Origin: Virgibacillus chiguensis
GTDB taxonomy: Bacteria; Bacillota; Bacilli; Bacillales; Amphibacillaceae
Assembly (NCBI RefSeq): GCF_900129865.1
Contig: NZ_FQXD01000001.1
Coordinates: 186,001 to 250,000, forward strand
Direction of reading: 5' to 3'
DNA: 64,000 nucleotides
The translations under genes were made by a program, and so were the position numbers. Positions 54,624 to 63,035 of the stretch are shown piece after piece (positions within the stretch are counted from its first letter, which is position 1; each line of letters opens with the position of its first letter). The notes beneath the pieces were generated by a model. The model ran no database searches. It was not told the origin of the DNA and saw nothing but the letters and a program-made list of their open reading frames with translations.

Positions 54624-56282
54624 ATGAAATCGATCTATATAGATAAAGATGATAACTTCATAAACGAACTTGAAGATAAACTTAAAAAAAATACGCAACT
54701 TTCTTCTTGGGAATTATTTTCCATGGCTTATGCTGCAGAACAAACTACCATGGTACCTAACTTTACAGGCTTAAGAGCCCTTGAATTTTTACCACATGTT
54801 ACCTTTTTAGAACATCAAATTCAAACAGCTGAACGAGTTGTTGAGCAAATGAATGGTAGAGCTATTCTAGCCGATGAAGTTGGTTTAGGAAAAACCATTG
54901 AAGCAGGGCTTGTATTAAAAGAATATATGATTCGTGGCTTAGTTAAAAAAGCACTTCTTCTCGTACCTGCATCTTTAGTAAACCAATGGGAAAAAGAGTT
55001 GAATGAAAAGTTTTATCTTCCAGCTGTAGCTTACAGGAAAAACATGAGCTGGGAGCAGGGTAACATTATCATTTCTTCTTTAGATACAGCGAAAAGGGTA
55101 CAACACCAAGATACTATTCTTGATTTAGACTATGATTTCGTACTTGTTGATGAAGCACATAAATTAAAAAATCATAAAACAAAGAATTACCAGTTTGTGC
55201 GCTCATTAAAAAAGAAATATTGTCTATTATTGACAGCTACACCTGTACAGAATGAACTGCTAGAAATTTTTAATCTAGTCTCTATCTTAAAACCAGGGCA
55301 TTTAGGTAGCTATGATTCTTTTAAAGCAAGTTACGGGAATGATCGAAAAACGATGAAACAAGATCTATACCTAAAACAATTAGTTCAAAAAGTAATGGTT
55401 AGAAACACTAGAAAAGATACTGGTTTAAATCAAATTAAGCGTCATATAGAAACCATCTGGACAGAGTTCTCTTGTGAGGAAGCTGAAGTTTATCAAGCAT
55501 TAGAAGAAAGCACTATGCTATTCCCTTCTTTTTCTAAAATTACCTTTTTGCGAGAATTATGTTCATCAAGGGAAGCATGTTATTTATCACTTAAAAAATT
55601 GCTCGAAGAAAACCCAGAACTTGAATCTGTTCAAGGTGTAATAGAAAAAATTGAGCAATTACCTCATCACCAAAAAGCAGCTAAAGTGGTTGAGTTAATA
55701 AATAACATAGGAACTGAGAAAGTAATCATCTTTACAGAGTATAGAGCTACGCAATTTTACTTACAATATTACTTGAAACAGCACGGTATTAGTTCTGTAC
55801 CGTTTCGAGGCGGTTTTAAACGTGGAAAAAAGGATTGGATGCGTCAACTTTTTAAAGATCACGCCCAAGTGTTGATTGCTACAGAGGCTGGTGGTGAAGG
55901 GATAAATTTGCAGTTTTGTAATTATATGATCAACTATGACTTGCCATGGAACCCTATGCGTTTAGAGCAACGTATTGGCCGTATTCATCGCTATGGTCAG
56001 GAAAAAGATGTGTTTATCTACAATTTCGCCATTAGAAATACAGTGGAAGAGCACATTATGAAATTATTATATGAAAAAATTCATTTATTCGAAAACGTCA
56101 TTGGAGATCTAGATGCTATTTTAAGTGAGCTTTCGATTCAAAATATGGAACAGGAAATTGAACAAATCTACACAGAATCAGAAACAGCCGGTGAAGCAAA
56201 AATTAAATTACAAAATTTATCGGCTATTATTGAGGCAGAACAACAATCAAACTTGGAGGAAAAGCGATATGGCGATACATGA
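54624..56282 (+). CDS. yqhH: SNF2-family helicase (YqhH)
   Basis: 552 residues of the SNF2/RapA-like ATPase core. Motif I ADEVGLGKTIEAGL near residue 90, motif II VDEAHKLKNH near 175, motif III LTATPVQNE near 203, motif V/VI ATEAGGEGINLQF and RIGRIHRYGQ near 425-455. There is no extra DNA-binding domain, so it is a minimal translocase; the role is unknown. B. subtilis YqhH-YqhG share this place. GGAAGG lies before ATG 54624. yqhG overlaps its end by 14 bases. Confidence 0.92.
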   Translation: MKSIYIDKDDNFINELEDKLKKNTQLSSWELFSMAYAAEQTTMVPNFTGLRALEFLPHVTFLEHQIQTAERVVEQMNGRAILADEVGLGKTIEAGLVLKEYMIRGLVKKALLLVPASLVNQWEKELNEKFYLPAVAYRKNMSWEQGNIIISSLDTAKRVQHQDTILDLDYDFVLVDEAHKLKNHKTKNYQFVRSLKKKYCLLLTATPVQNELLEIFNLVSILKPGHLGSYDSFKASYGNDRKTMKQDLYLKQLVQKVMVRNTRKDTGLNQIKRHIETIWTEFSCEEAEVYQALEESTMLFPSFSKITFLRELCSSREACYLSLKKLLEENPELESVQGVIEKIEQLPHHQKAAKVVELINNIGTEKVIIFTEYRATQFYLQYYLKQHGISSVPFRGGFKRGKKDWMRQLFKDHAQVLIATEAGGEGINLQFCNYMINYDLPWNPMRLEQRIGRIHRYGQEKDVFIYNFAIRNTVEEHIMKLLYEKIHLFENVIGDLDAILSELSIQNMEQEIEQIYTESETAGEAKIKLQNLSAIIEAEQQSNLEEKRYGDT

Positions 56283-57048
56283 TTTGAATGCATTTCTACA
56301 TGCTTTTTTTAAAGCCCATCACTGCCAAATACTGTCCAATGACAATGGTGTATTAAGCATTCAACTAACAGAAGAAATGGATAAGGTACTTATGAATAGG
56401 CCATTTTATTGGCATTATATGAAAAAAATGGGCTACGCCGGCGATCCCATGAAGCTTACTTTAATAACAAACCCAGATAAGCGTCAGGAAAAAGGGGAGT
56501 GGATTCATTTTGGTAGCCCTCGTTTGCAACAAATCATTCGCTATTTACAAGATACTAAAAAATACACCAAGCTCTTTCAGCAGTTATCTCCAAATAAAAA
56601 TACGCCTCTATATCCATGGCTTGTAACAAATATAAAAATAAGCTACCAAGGAAAGCATAAGCGAGACGAGTTGTTTTCAATTGGCTTGAATTTAATAAAT
56701 GGTGTAATGCATGCAAAAATGATGGATGTATTAAATACTATATCGCTTGAAAAAACCATTGCGGATTATTGTTACACGTTGTCACCAATGATTAAAATGG
56801 AAAGTGGTTTTAACCGTATTAAATCCGTATTAGATCAATATATAGAAAACCAAGAACATCAATGGGCAGTTGATTCTTTACAAGCTTTAGAAGAAGAAAC
56901 AAAGCTATTACATCATTTTTACACAGAGGATAAGGAAGATGAGATGATGAAAAGGGAATTACAAGAAATTCAAGAACGATTTCAGCCCAAAATTTTATAT
57001 CAAGTGATTAATGGTGGTTTATTTTATTTAGCAACGGAAACATCCTAA
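56269..57048 (+). CDS. yqhG: YqhG family protein
   Basis: 259 residues, soluble, mixed helical, no membrane segment. ATG 56269 follows TTGGAGGA and lies within the last codons of the helicase gene; the open frame from 56125 is inside the helicase gene and lacks a site. Family blocks are ADVLNVPFYWHYMKK-like (here MNRPFYWHYMKKMGY) and YPWLVTNIKISYQGKHKRDE. No function is known; linkage to yqhH is conserved, suggesting a partner of the helicase. An acidic, E/K/L-rich helix (about 195-245) precedes the C-terminus. Confidence 0.85.
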   Translation: MAIHDLNAFLHAFFKAHHCQILSNDNGVLSIQLTEEMDKVLMNRPFYWHYMKKMGYAGDPMKLTLITNPDKRQEKGEWIHFGSPRLQQIIRYLQDTKKYTKLFQQLSPNKNTPLYPWLVTNIKISYQGKHKRDELFSIGLNLINGVMHAKMMDVLNTISLEKTIADYCYTLSPMIKMESGFNRIKSVLDQYIENQEHQWAVDSLQALEEETKLLHHFYTEDKEDEMMKRELQEIQERFQPKILYQVINGGLFYLATETS

Positions 57049-57080
57049 CCTTTAACATACAAACAATCTCAAGCAGGCGT

Positions 57081-57272
57081 TTATTTCGCCTGCTTATTCG
57101 ACGTGTCACGCAGCATTTTTAAAGCTAGAGGGATGACACCAAACCATTTGTTTGTCATCAAACGCTCTTGGCTTTTTTTGGTTTCTTTACGATGTCTTCT
57201 CTTTTCCTTAGGCATATCTAAATAAGTTACAACTTGTTCAGTTACAAATTGCAGGTAATCCTTTGCCGACAT
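57081..57272 (-). CDS. yqzE: YqzE family small protein
   Basis: 63 residues, very basic in the middle (KEKRRHRKETKKSQER) with a conserved WFGVIPLALKML stretch near the C-terminus. This is the YqzE family found beside comG operons; function unknown. ATG 57272 follows GGAGGGG. Its 3' end overlaps a GCAGGCG/CGCCTGC hairpin (57073-57093) that may end yqhG and yqzE. In B. subtilis yqzE follows comGG; here it is opposite to and upstream of comGA. Confidence 0.85.
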   Translation of the reverse strand: MSAKDYLQFVTEQVVTYLDMPKEKRRHRKETKKSQERLMTNKWFGVIPLALKMLRDTSNKQAK

Positions 57273-57340
57273 AATTTCCCCTCCTATTTAGAAAAACTTG
57301 ACATATCACTACGTTACTATAAAGAACAAAGACACGGGGC

Positions 57341-57590
57341 GCGCCCGTTTAGCAACGTAGCGACTGAAATGAATCAACGAAAGTTTTAAAAATCATGTTC
57401 CTGCAACAGAAGTATACCGGCGCCCTCCGGCAAGCCCGTCTTTAGTCAGCCTTCCTATTTAGCGCGAACCGATGATGACTTATCGTAGGGCAATGGAGTG
57501 AAGTCCCTAGCTACTGGGCGCTGAAGCCGGACGTAGCTAAATAACTTAGTAAGGTTATCCATAGCTGCAAAATTTTATAATTTCCTAGAC
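57341..57590. repeat. Dispersed fold-back repeat A, copy 2
   Basis: Second copy of the element at 38428-38618. It shares the GCGCCCGTT end, AGCAACGTAGCGACTG, CGATGATGACTTATCG, CTGGGCGCTG and AACTTAGTAAG blocks. It has about 60 extra bases between GAATCAAC and GAACCGATG, containing CCGGCGCCCTCCGG. A fragment of repeat B (57292-57323) lies just before it. The whole 57273-57914 spacer otherwise has no gene. Confidence 0.85.
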
Positions 57591-57799
57591 TACCAAAAAA
57601 TTTTCACTCTCTATAGTGTGAAAAATGAACTACTTATAGTTTTTCCAAATGTAAATACTTTATCCCAATAAGAGATCAGACAATTTTCCGCTGTTCATGA
57701 AAGAAAACATGATCAAAGGCATAAAGCGTTAGAATTTAAGAAGAGATCTCTCTCCGTAATCTGATTGCTGTTTCCCTTTTGCTTAGACGTACTTTTATT

Positions 57800-57860
57800 A
57801 GAAAGACCTGTTGTCACCAAGTCTTATGGCTAAAGCTGTAGTTTTTCTTATACTATAAAC
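57800..57860 (+). repeat. Short dispersed repeat B, copy 4
   Basis: AGAAAGACCTGTTGTCACC, AAGTC, TTATGGC, AAGCTGTAG and TTCTTATACTATAAAC align with copy 2. It lies about 55 bases upstream of the comG leader micro-ORF, so it is close to or within the comG promoter region. Confidence 0.7.
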
Positions 57861-57914
57861 CTTTAAAATAGTACACTTTCCTATAGGAAAAAAATTAAAA
57901 AAAGAAGGAGTTTG

Positions 57915-57935
57915 ATGTCTTTTGTCGAAATATGA
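57915..57935 (+). CDS. Possible six-codon leader peptide before comGA
   Basis: ATG TCT TTT GTC GAA ATA TGA preceded by AAGGAG at ideal distance. It ends 24 bases before the comGA start and just before its own AAGGAGG. It might be a translated leader or a relic of an older start; the sequence alone cannot tell. Confidence 0.3.
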   Translation: MSFVEI

Positions 57936-57959
57936 TTGTATAAGGAGGTGAATTTATTA

Positions 57960-58970
57960 TTGAACCCTGCAGAAGTAAAGTCTACCCGTTTACTATTGGA
58001 AGCAATTGAGCGTGATGCTTCCGACATTCACTTCTCCCCTCTTCCAACTAAAACGGATATCTACCTTCGAATTCAAGGTGAACGCGTTTTCCACAAAAGC
58101 ATTCCCACTTCATCATACCAGCTCTTGCTTACGTACTATAAGTTTACATCTGCTATGGATATTGGTGAAACAAGGAAACCACAAAACGGAACGATTGTTT
58201 TCCAATTAAAAGGTCAAGCTTATGATCTGCGTCTATCCACATTACCTGTAAAACACAATGAAAGCCTAGCTATTCGGATTCTACCCCAGCAAGAATTCCT
58301 TCCGCTTCAACAGTTATTTCTTTTTCCACAGCAATTAAAAATTTTATTAGGTTGGTTGAAAAATCGTTCTGGTCTAATTCTTATTAATGGGCCGACAGGA
58401 AGTGGAAAAACGACTACCTTATATGCGATTGTAGAGGAGATGTGTAGGCAACACACGTTACAAGCCATCACGTTAGAAGATCCAATCGAAAAAGATATAG
58501 AGACAATACTCCAAGTACAAATTAATGAAAAAGCTGGAATAACATACCAAGCAGGTTTCAAAGCAGCATTACGTCATGATCCTGACATCATTTTGGTAGG
58601 CGAGATTAGAGATTCCGCTACGGCTGCATTTGCTGTCGAGGCTTCTCTATCTGGTCACCTTGTTTTAAGTACTATCCACGCTACTAATGGATTAGGCACC
58701 TTGTACCGCTTAAAAAGCCTCGGTTTAAAGATGGACGATTTAAAACAATCGCTAATTGCTATTGCATCCATTCAATTACTTCCATTTGAAATAAGAAAGT
58801 ATGGAAAACGAAGAGCAGCCATCTTAGAATTACTTGAACCGTCTCAATTAATTCAATACTTTCAAAATGATGCGCAATGGACTGTCAATTCATATCATTC
58901 ATTTACCCACTTACGAAAGAAGGCATTTGCTTATGGATATATTTCTAAAACATCCTTTGAAGAAACATAA
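57960..58970 (+). CDS. comGA: Competence traffic ATPase ComGA
   Basis: Powers assembly of the DNA-uptake pseudopilus. 336 residues of the GspE/PilB family: Walker A INGPTGSGKTTTLYA near residue 145, the Asp box ITLEDPIEKD near 170, Walker B-like DPDIILVGEIRD near 205, and the His box SLSGHLVLSTIHA near 228. No zinc cysteines are visible, as in B. subtilis. TTG 57960 is preferred, nine bases after AAGGAGGTG; the ATG at 57936 precedes that site. comGB overlaps its end by 38 bases. Confidence 0.94.
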   Translation: MNPAEVKSTRLLLEAIERDASDIHFSPLPTKTDIYLRIQGERVFHKSIPTSSYQLLLTYYKFTSAMDIGETRKPQNGTIVFQLKGQAYDLRLSTLPVKHNESLAIRILPQQEFLPLQQLFLFPQQLKILLGWLKNRSGLILINGPTGSGKTTTLYAIVEEMCRQHTLQAITLEDPIEKDIETILQVQINEKAGITYQAGFKAALRHDPDIILVGEIRDSATAAFAVEASLSGHLVLSTIHATNGLGTLYRLKSLGLKMDDLKQSLIAIASIQLLPFEIRKYGKRRAAILELLEPSQLIQYFQNDAQWTVNSYHSFTHLRKKAFAYGYISKTSFEET

Positions 58971-59982
58971 TAAACTGTCAAATCAACAACAATTGCGGTT
59001 TTTAAAACGCTTGAACCACCTTTTAACCAATGGATACCCTCTTATTGAAGCATTAAATAGTATTGCTTGGACAAAACCGTTTAGTAATTTGTCTGAAAAA
59101 ATTATATTTGAATTAAAAAATGGCGCTACATTTGATCAAGCTTTACAAAAAAGCGCTTTTCATCCATCTATTACGAATTACCTCTCCTTTTCTATGTCCA
59201 ATGAAAATTTACAAGGAAATATACAGCGTTGCTACAAAATGTTTGAGCAAAAACTGAAATACAATAGCAAGTTTAAACAAGCCATCCGCTATCCCATTCT
59301 TTTGTTAACGATTTTCTTGCCTATACTGATTCTGCTCAAACAAGTAGTGCTTCCCTCTTTTATTGACCTATACCAAGGAATACCAGGTTCTTCGACAATT
59401 TTAGTTATAACCATTTCGCTCATTGATTGGTTACTCCTATTATGCATCATTACATTCATTACAGTTTGTATCCTCGCACTTAGCTGGCAACGTATGAAAC
59501 GTTCCATATCAATAGAGAGACAAATTAAATTATATACGCGCATTCCAATTTACAGAGCTTTTTTAACCACACAAACTTCTTTTTTATTTGCTACTCAATT
59601 TAGTACTCTAATTCAAACAGGGCTTTCCTTTAAAGCAATTCTTCAACAAATGATGCATCAAAAGAAACATCCGCTTATTGCTCACTATGCCAAGCTTATG
59701 ACAGCACAATTGAGAGAAGGACGACAGCTCCCGGCTTTGCTAAGTCAGTTTGATTTTTTAGATAAACCGCTTGCTAATATTTTTCAAAAGGATAGCAATA
59801 CAGCAACATTAAAAATGGACTTACATGTTTATGCAGAAGGGTTAATGGAAGAAATGGAAACAAATATGCTCAAACTCATCACCTATATTCAACCTATGTT
59901 CTTTATCATAATTGGCTGCTTTGTTTTATTTATCTATATAACACTAATGTGGCCTATGTTCCAACTTATCAAAACGATTTAA
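58933..59982 (+). CDS. comGB: Competence membrane platform protein ComGB
   Basis: GspF/PilC-type inner-membrane platform of the pseudopilus. 349 residues with three transmembrane segments (about residues 125-145, ILLTIFLPILILLKQVVLPS; 165-195, LVITISLIDWLLLLCIITFI; and 320-345, PMFFIIIGCFVLFIYITLMW) and two GspF domains. ATG 58933 is preferred, after GAAGG; the frame reaches 58867 within comGA. The gene lies within the coupled comG operon. Confidence 0.92.
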   Translation: MDIFLKHPLKKHNKLSNQQQLRFLKRLNHLLTNGYPLIEALNSIAWTKPFSNLSEKIIFELKNGATFDQALQKSAFHPSITNYLSFSMSNENLQGNIQRCYKMFEQKLKYNSKFKQAIRYPILLLTIFLPILILLKQVVLPSFIDLYQGIPGSSTILVITISLIDWLLLLCIITFITVCILALSWQRMKRSISIERQIKLYTRIPIYRAFLTTQTSFLFATQFSTLIQTGLSFKAILQQMMHQKKHPLIAHYAKLMTAQLREGRQLPALLSQFDFLDKPLANIFQKDSNTATLKMDLHVYAEGLMEEMETNMLKLITYIQPMFFIIIGCFVLFIYITLMWPMFQLIKTI

Positions 59983-60026
59983 TTTGGAAGGTAAAAATTA
60001 ATGTATACATGAGGAGGATTATGTAC

Positions 60027-60326
60027 ATGTGGAAGAAAAATAACGCTTTTACTTTAATTGAAATGCTAGTTGTTCTAATGATTATTTCCGTGTTAATTAT
60101 TCTAATCGTTCCTAATTTAGGGAAACGCAGTCAAGATGTAAACAGCAAAGGGTGTGAAGCATTAATAGCAGTTGTTCAAGCTCAGGTCGATGCATATTAT
60201 GCTGAACATCATCAATTTCCGACAAATTTAGACGCATTAGTGCCAGAGTACATTAATGAAGATCAGAAATCATGTAATGACAAGGAACTAAGCTATGAAA
60301 GTAATAGCGGAAAAGTTCGCAACTAG
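60027..60326 (+). CDS. comGC: Major competence pseudopilin ComGC
   Basis: Main subunit of the DNA-uptake pseudopilus. 99 residues: short leader ending at the prepilin peptidase site, NAFTLIEMLVVLMIISVLII, then a small C-terminal domain with two cysteines (residues about 43 and 87), KGCEALIAVVQAQVDAYYAE and DLDALV-type residues. ATG 60027 has GAGGAGG nine bases before it; other in-frame ATGs upstream overlap that site. ComC peptidase, the processing enzyme, is not in the window. Confidence 0.94.
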   Translation: MWKKNNAFTLIEMLVVLMIISVLIILIVPNLGKRSQDVNSKGCEALIAVVQAQVDAYYAEHHQFPTNLDALVPEYINEDQKSCNDKELSYESNSGKVRN

Positions 60327-60753
60327 TCGCATAAAGCAAGCCAATGGTTTTACGCTAATCGAAATGCTGTTTGTAATAAGTATTATGTTCATTATATTGG
60401 GACTGCTGTTACCTCCACTTTCTGCAAATGTAAATAGAATAGAAAGCAATTACGTTATTGATAAACTAGCTTCGGACGTAATGACTATACAGCATATGCA
60501 TGCAACTACAAATGGAACGGTTAGGATTCAACTATACAGAGATAAATATGTCATATTAAAGTCAACTAAAATTTTAAAGCAAGTTTCTCTCCCAGAAGGA
60601 TTCTGGTTTAATCAAAATGGAAAGCATTTTTTAGAGTTTCATAAGAATGGCAGTATTAAACATCCTCGAACATTCTTTCTATACTCGCCGACAACAAAAT
60701 ATAAAATAATCTTCCCGTTTGGTAAAGGACGGTTTCGTGTTGAAAAAAGTTAA
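60295..60753 (+). CDS. comGD: Minor pseudopilin ComGD
   Basis: 152 residues: basic leader, GFTLIEMLFVISIMFIILGL as the type IV pilin signal and helix, and a C-terminal beta-rich domain. It overlaps comGC by 32 bases and comGE by 17. AAGGAA lies before ATG 60295. Length is in the range of B. subtilis ComGD (143). Membrane-anchored before assembly. Confidence 0.9.
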   Translation: MKVIAEKFATSRIKQANGFTLIEMLFVISIMFIILGLLLPPLSANVNRIESNYVIDKLASDVMTIQHMHATTNGTVRIQLYRDKYVILKSTKILKQVSLPEGFWFNQNGKHFLEFHKNGSIKHPRTFFLYSPTTKYKIIFPFGKGRFRVEKS

Positions 60754-61075
60754 TGGATTTACTCTCATTGAAGTTATTATTGCATCGAGTTTATTGTTTT
60801 CGTTTATCTTAATTTTAGTACCTGCTTTTTCCATTTTGCATGTAGAACAAACAGTATTGCATGACCGGTTAGCAATTGCCTATAAACTTCACGACGAAAT
60901 GCAGCCAATCATTTGGGAAAACGATAATTTTACCGCCAGTTATGGTTTACTCGTCAATAAACAAACAGTAACGATAGAAATTGATCATGAGCACAACTAC
61001 TTGAAGGGATGTGCATATTGGAAAAATGCGAAACAAACAAACGAAGAAGTCTGTCTTTATGCTGAGCCATCTTGA
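60737..61075 (+). CDS. comGE: Minor pseudopilin ComGE
   Basis: 112 residues: NGFTLIEVIIASSLLFSFIL at the N-terminus is the pilin signal and helix; the rest is a short beta-rich domain with two cysteines near the C-terminus (GCAYW and EEVCLY). GTG 60737 is preferred, after AAAGGACGG; TTG 60740 is equally possible and the frame reaches 60719. It overlaps comGD and comGF. B. subtilis ComGE has 115 residues. Confidence 0.88.
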   Translation: MLKKVNGFTLIEVIIASSLLFSFILILVPAFSILHVEQTVLHDRLAIAYKLHDEMQPIIWENDNFTASYGLLVNKQTVTIEIDHEHNYLKGCAYWKNAKQTNEEVCLYAEPS

Positions 61076-61472
61076 ATCTGGTTTTACATTTGTAACAACA
61101 TTAATTTCCATTGTAGTTTTAGTTTTTAGTATTCCATTTGTTAGTTACCTTTTACGCCAAGTTTCCGTAGACAATACAATGAATGATGTATCCGTTGGAC
61201 AGTTTTTTATATTTATGCGTAATGAAGTTATGCAAGCGGAAGAGATAAAATTATATCCTCATCAACTAAAGCTGTCTATGCATAATGGAGATGAAGCTAC
61301 ATTTGAAAAGTATGGTAACCTTATAAGAAGACAAGTTGATGGTACCGGTCATGAAATATATTTACGGGATATAAAAGACATTACATTCTCCCCTTTTTCT
61401 TATGGATTTCACATTATCATTACCACCATGAAGGGGGAAAAGTATGATAAAAAAATCATGTATTATCCGTAA
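61059..61472 (+). CDS. comGF: Minor pseudopilin ComGF
   Basis: 137 residues from ATG 61059: SGFTFVTTLISIVVLVFSIP forms a pilin-like N-terminus in which FTLIE is replaced by FTFVT, as is common in ComGF. The C-terminal domain has the family block YGNLIRRQVDGTGHEIYL and FSPFSYGFHI. The alternative start GTG 61011 has a poor spacing and lies within comGE; the chosen ATG has only a weak GAAGAAG site, so the start is uncertain by 16 codons. It overlaps comGG by 29 bases. Confidence 0.85.
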   Translation: MLSHLESGFTFVTTLISIVVLVFSIPFVSYLLRQVSVDNTMNDVSVGQFFIFMRNEVMQAEEIKLYPHQLKLSMHNGDEATFEKYGNLIRRQVDGTGHEIYLRDIKDITFSPFSYGFHIIITTMKGEKYDKKIMYYP

Positions 61473-61815
61473 CAACGCTGGGTTTATGTTCCCGTTTGTA
61501 CTAGTCATTACAGTTCTCGTGTTACTGATTATAACAGCAACGGCCTATCATTATCAAAACAATATAGTTATGACAAAAAATCAAATCGAACAGTTAAAAA
61601 TAGAGACAATGGTGCAAATGTCACGAGAAAGAGTAAAGCAAGCACTCATTCAAAATGGAGAGCTTAAAAAACAAATGTATTTTTCATTCCCTTATGGCGA
61701 CGTTTCTTTACGTATAAACGCTTTATCCTCTGATAAATACACATTGTTTTTCACCATTACAACGGACAATCAATCTACAATCCAACTAAGAGGATTTCTT
61801 AACCCCTCTTTATAG
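61444..61815 (+). CDS. comGG: Minor pseudopilin ComGG
   Basis: 123 residues with a hydrophobic N-terminal helix (MFPFVLVITVLVLLIITATA) after a short basic leader. It lacks the clear FTLIE site, as ComGG often does, and ends in a small soluble domain. AAGGGGGAAAAGT before ATG 61444 is an excellent ribosome binding site. It is the last comG gene; B. subtilis ComGG has 124 residues. Assignment rests on position, size and topology rather than motifs. Confidence 0.85.
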   Translation: MIKKSCIIRNNAGFMFPFVLVITVLVLLIITATAYHYQNNIVMTKNQIEQLKIETMVQMSRERVKQALIQNGELKKQMYFSFPYGDVSLRINALSSDKYTLFFTITTDNQSTIQLRGFLNPSL

Positions 61816-62042
61816 CAATACCATCTACAGAAAAAAGGTTAAAAGGTTGCGTATTCTTTCGTTTTTGAATGCATTCGAATCACCTTTAAGAATAAATAAA
61901 AATAAACAGAGCAAAACATTTGGCGACTTTTTAGTACAAACATGGCTATGAACAGAACAGCAATTCCACGACTATCATTTACAAGTTCATACTGGTCGTT
62001 TATAATGACTATGATAAGGTTACCAAAAGGAGGGGGATTGGC

Positions 62043-62285
62043 ATGGATCGAATGTTTCGTGTGTTAGCCTTTTGGACAGGAATTTTTACTGTAATGTTTT
62101 TCGTGGGAGATATGCAAAAAACCGCATTACTTTTTCTCGTTCAAACGGCCTTTTTCCTAACATTAAGTTATTTGAAACTTTCTGAACGCATGTATATGTA
62201 TTTATTCGGGGCATACTGTACCATATTCTTTATTGGCTTTACATGGTATTCAGAATTCATACTTGTACCTGGTTTCGGACACTAA
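62043..62285 (+). CDS. yqgY: DUF2626 family membrane protein (YqgY)
   Basis: 80 residues with three short hydrophobic segments (VLAFWTGIFTVMFFVGD, LLFLVQTAFFLTLSYL, YLFGAYCTIFFIGFTW), the conserved DUF2626 layout with the MDRMFR start and LKLSERMY loop. B. subtilis YqgY is the same size and sits next to yqgX. AAAGGAGG lies nine bases before ATG 62043. Function is unknown. A strong terminator follows within 10 bases. Confidence 0.86.
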   Translation: MDRMFRVLAFWTGIFTVMFFVGDMQKTALLFLVQTAFFLTLSYLKLSERMYMYLFGAYCTIFFIGFTWYSEFILVPGFGH

Positions 62286-62290
62286 GAAGC

Positions 62291-62333
62291 AACAAAAAAC
62301 CCTGCTACATACTGTGAAGCAGGGTTTTTTGTT
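62291..62333. terminator. Terminator of yqgY
   Basis: A 16-base-pair perfect stem, AACAAAAAACCCTGCT with AGCAGGGTTTTTTGTT, 11-base loop. The T-run is part of the stem on the plus strand; A-runs on the left make it usable by leftward transcription from yqgX too. Confidence 0.9.
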
Positions 62334-62411
62334 GTTTGTACAATGGTTTGAAAGAAGATGAAGTATTACAGAAAGACTCTATTCAGACTGAGCAATTATT
62401 TTACTTATTCC

Positions 62412-63035
62412 TCACACTGTGAAGAACGGGTTATATTGCTTTTCAAATTGGATATTCGTTTTTGGCCCATGACCTGGATAAACGATAAAAGCGTCACCCA
62501 ACGTATATATGGATTCTTTTATAGACTTTTCTAGTTGCTGAAAATCTCCTCCTGGTAAATCTGTACGGCCAATTCCTTGTTGGAATAATACATCTCCGCT
62601 AATAATAAAATTTTCTGTTGTAAAAACAAAAGTAACACTACCAGGAGAATGGCCTGGCGTATGTAATACATGAAAAGAAAAGTTTCCAAGCGTCATCTTC
62701 CTTGGATATAAGAATTGGTCCGGCCTTTCTGTTTCTACTTTTTGCTGCGTAAATAACAACGAACCATTCTTATTAGCATCTTCAAGCCAGTTCGCTTCCA
62801 ATTCGTGCAGATAAACATCAACATGATACGCTTTTCGTAGTTCATCTACTGCTCCAATATGGTCAAAATGAGCATGTGTTAATAAAATAGCAATTGGTGT
62901 TACGTGATGATCTTGTAAAAATTGCATGACTTTCTCCGCATCACCACCTGGATCAATAATTAACGCTTCTTCTTGATCGTATACAATATAACAATTTGTT
63001 CCTAATGGACCTAAAGACATTGTGTGTATTTGCAT
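62412..63035 (-). CDS. yqgX: MBL-fold hydrolase, glyoxalase II-like (YqgX)
   Basis: 207 residues, single metallo-beta-lactamase domain: LGTNCYIV near the N-terminus, zinc motif THAHFDHIGA near residue 55, LHTPGHSPGS near 128, SGDVLFQQGIGRTD near 150, and YPGHG near 190. The short length, without the C-terminal helical domain of glyoxalase II, is typical of this family; a bacillithiol-linked thioesterase role has been suggested but is not shown by sequence. ATG 63035 follows AAAGGAG. B. subtilis YqgX is the counterpart. Confidence 0.92.
   Translation of the reverse strand: MQIHTMSLGPLGTNCYIVYDQEEALIIDPGGDAEKVMQFLQDHHVTPIAILLTHAHFDHIGAVDELRKAYHVDVYLHELEANWLEDANKNGSLLFTQQKVETERPDQFLYPRKMTLGNFSFHVLHTPGHSPGSVTFVFTTENFIISGDVLFQQGIGRTDLPGGDFQQLEKSIKESIYTLGDAFIVYPGHGPKTNIQFEKQYNPFFTV

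Noticed and set aside
57860-57914. ComK box upstream of comGA
   Set aside because: A- and T-rich stretches are present but no clear AAAA-N5-TTTT pair with correct spacing was found.
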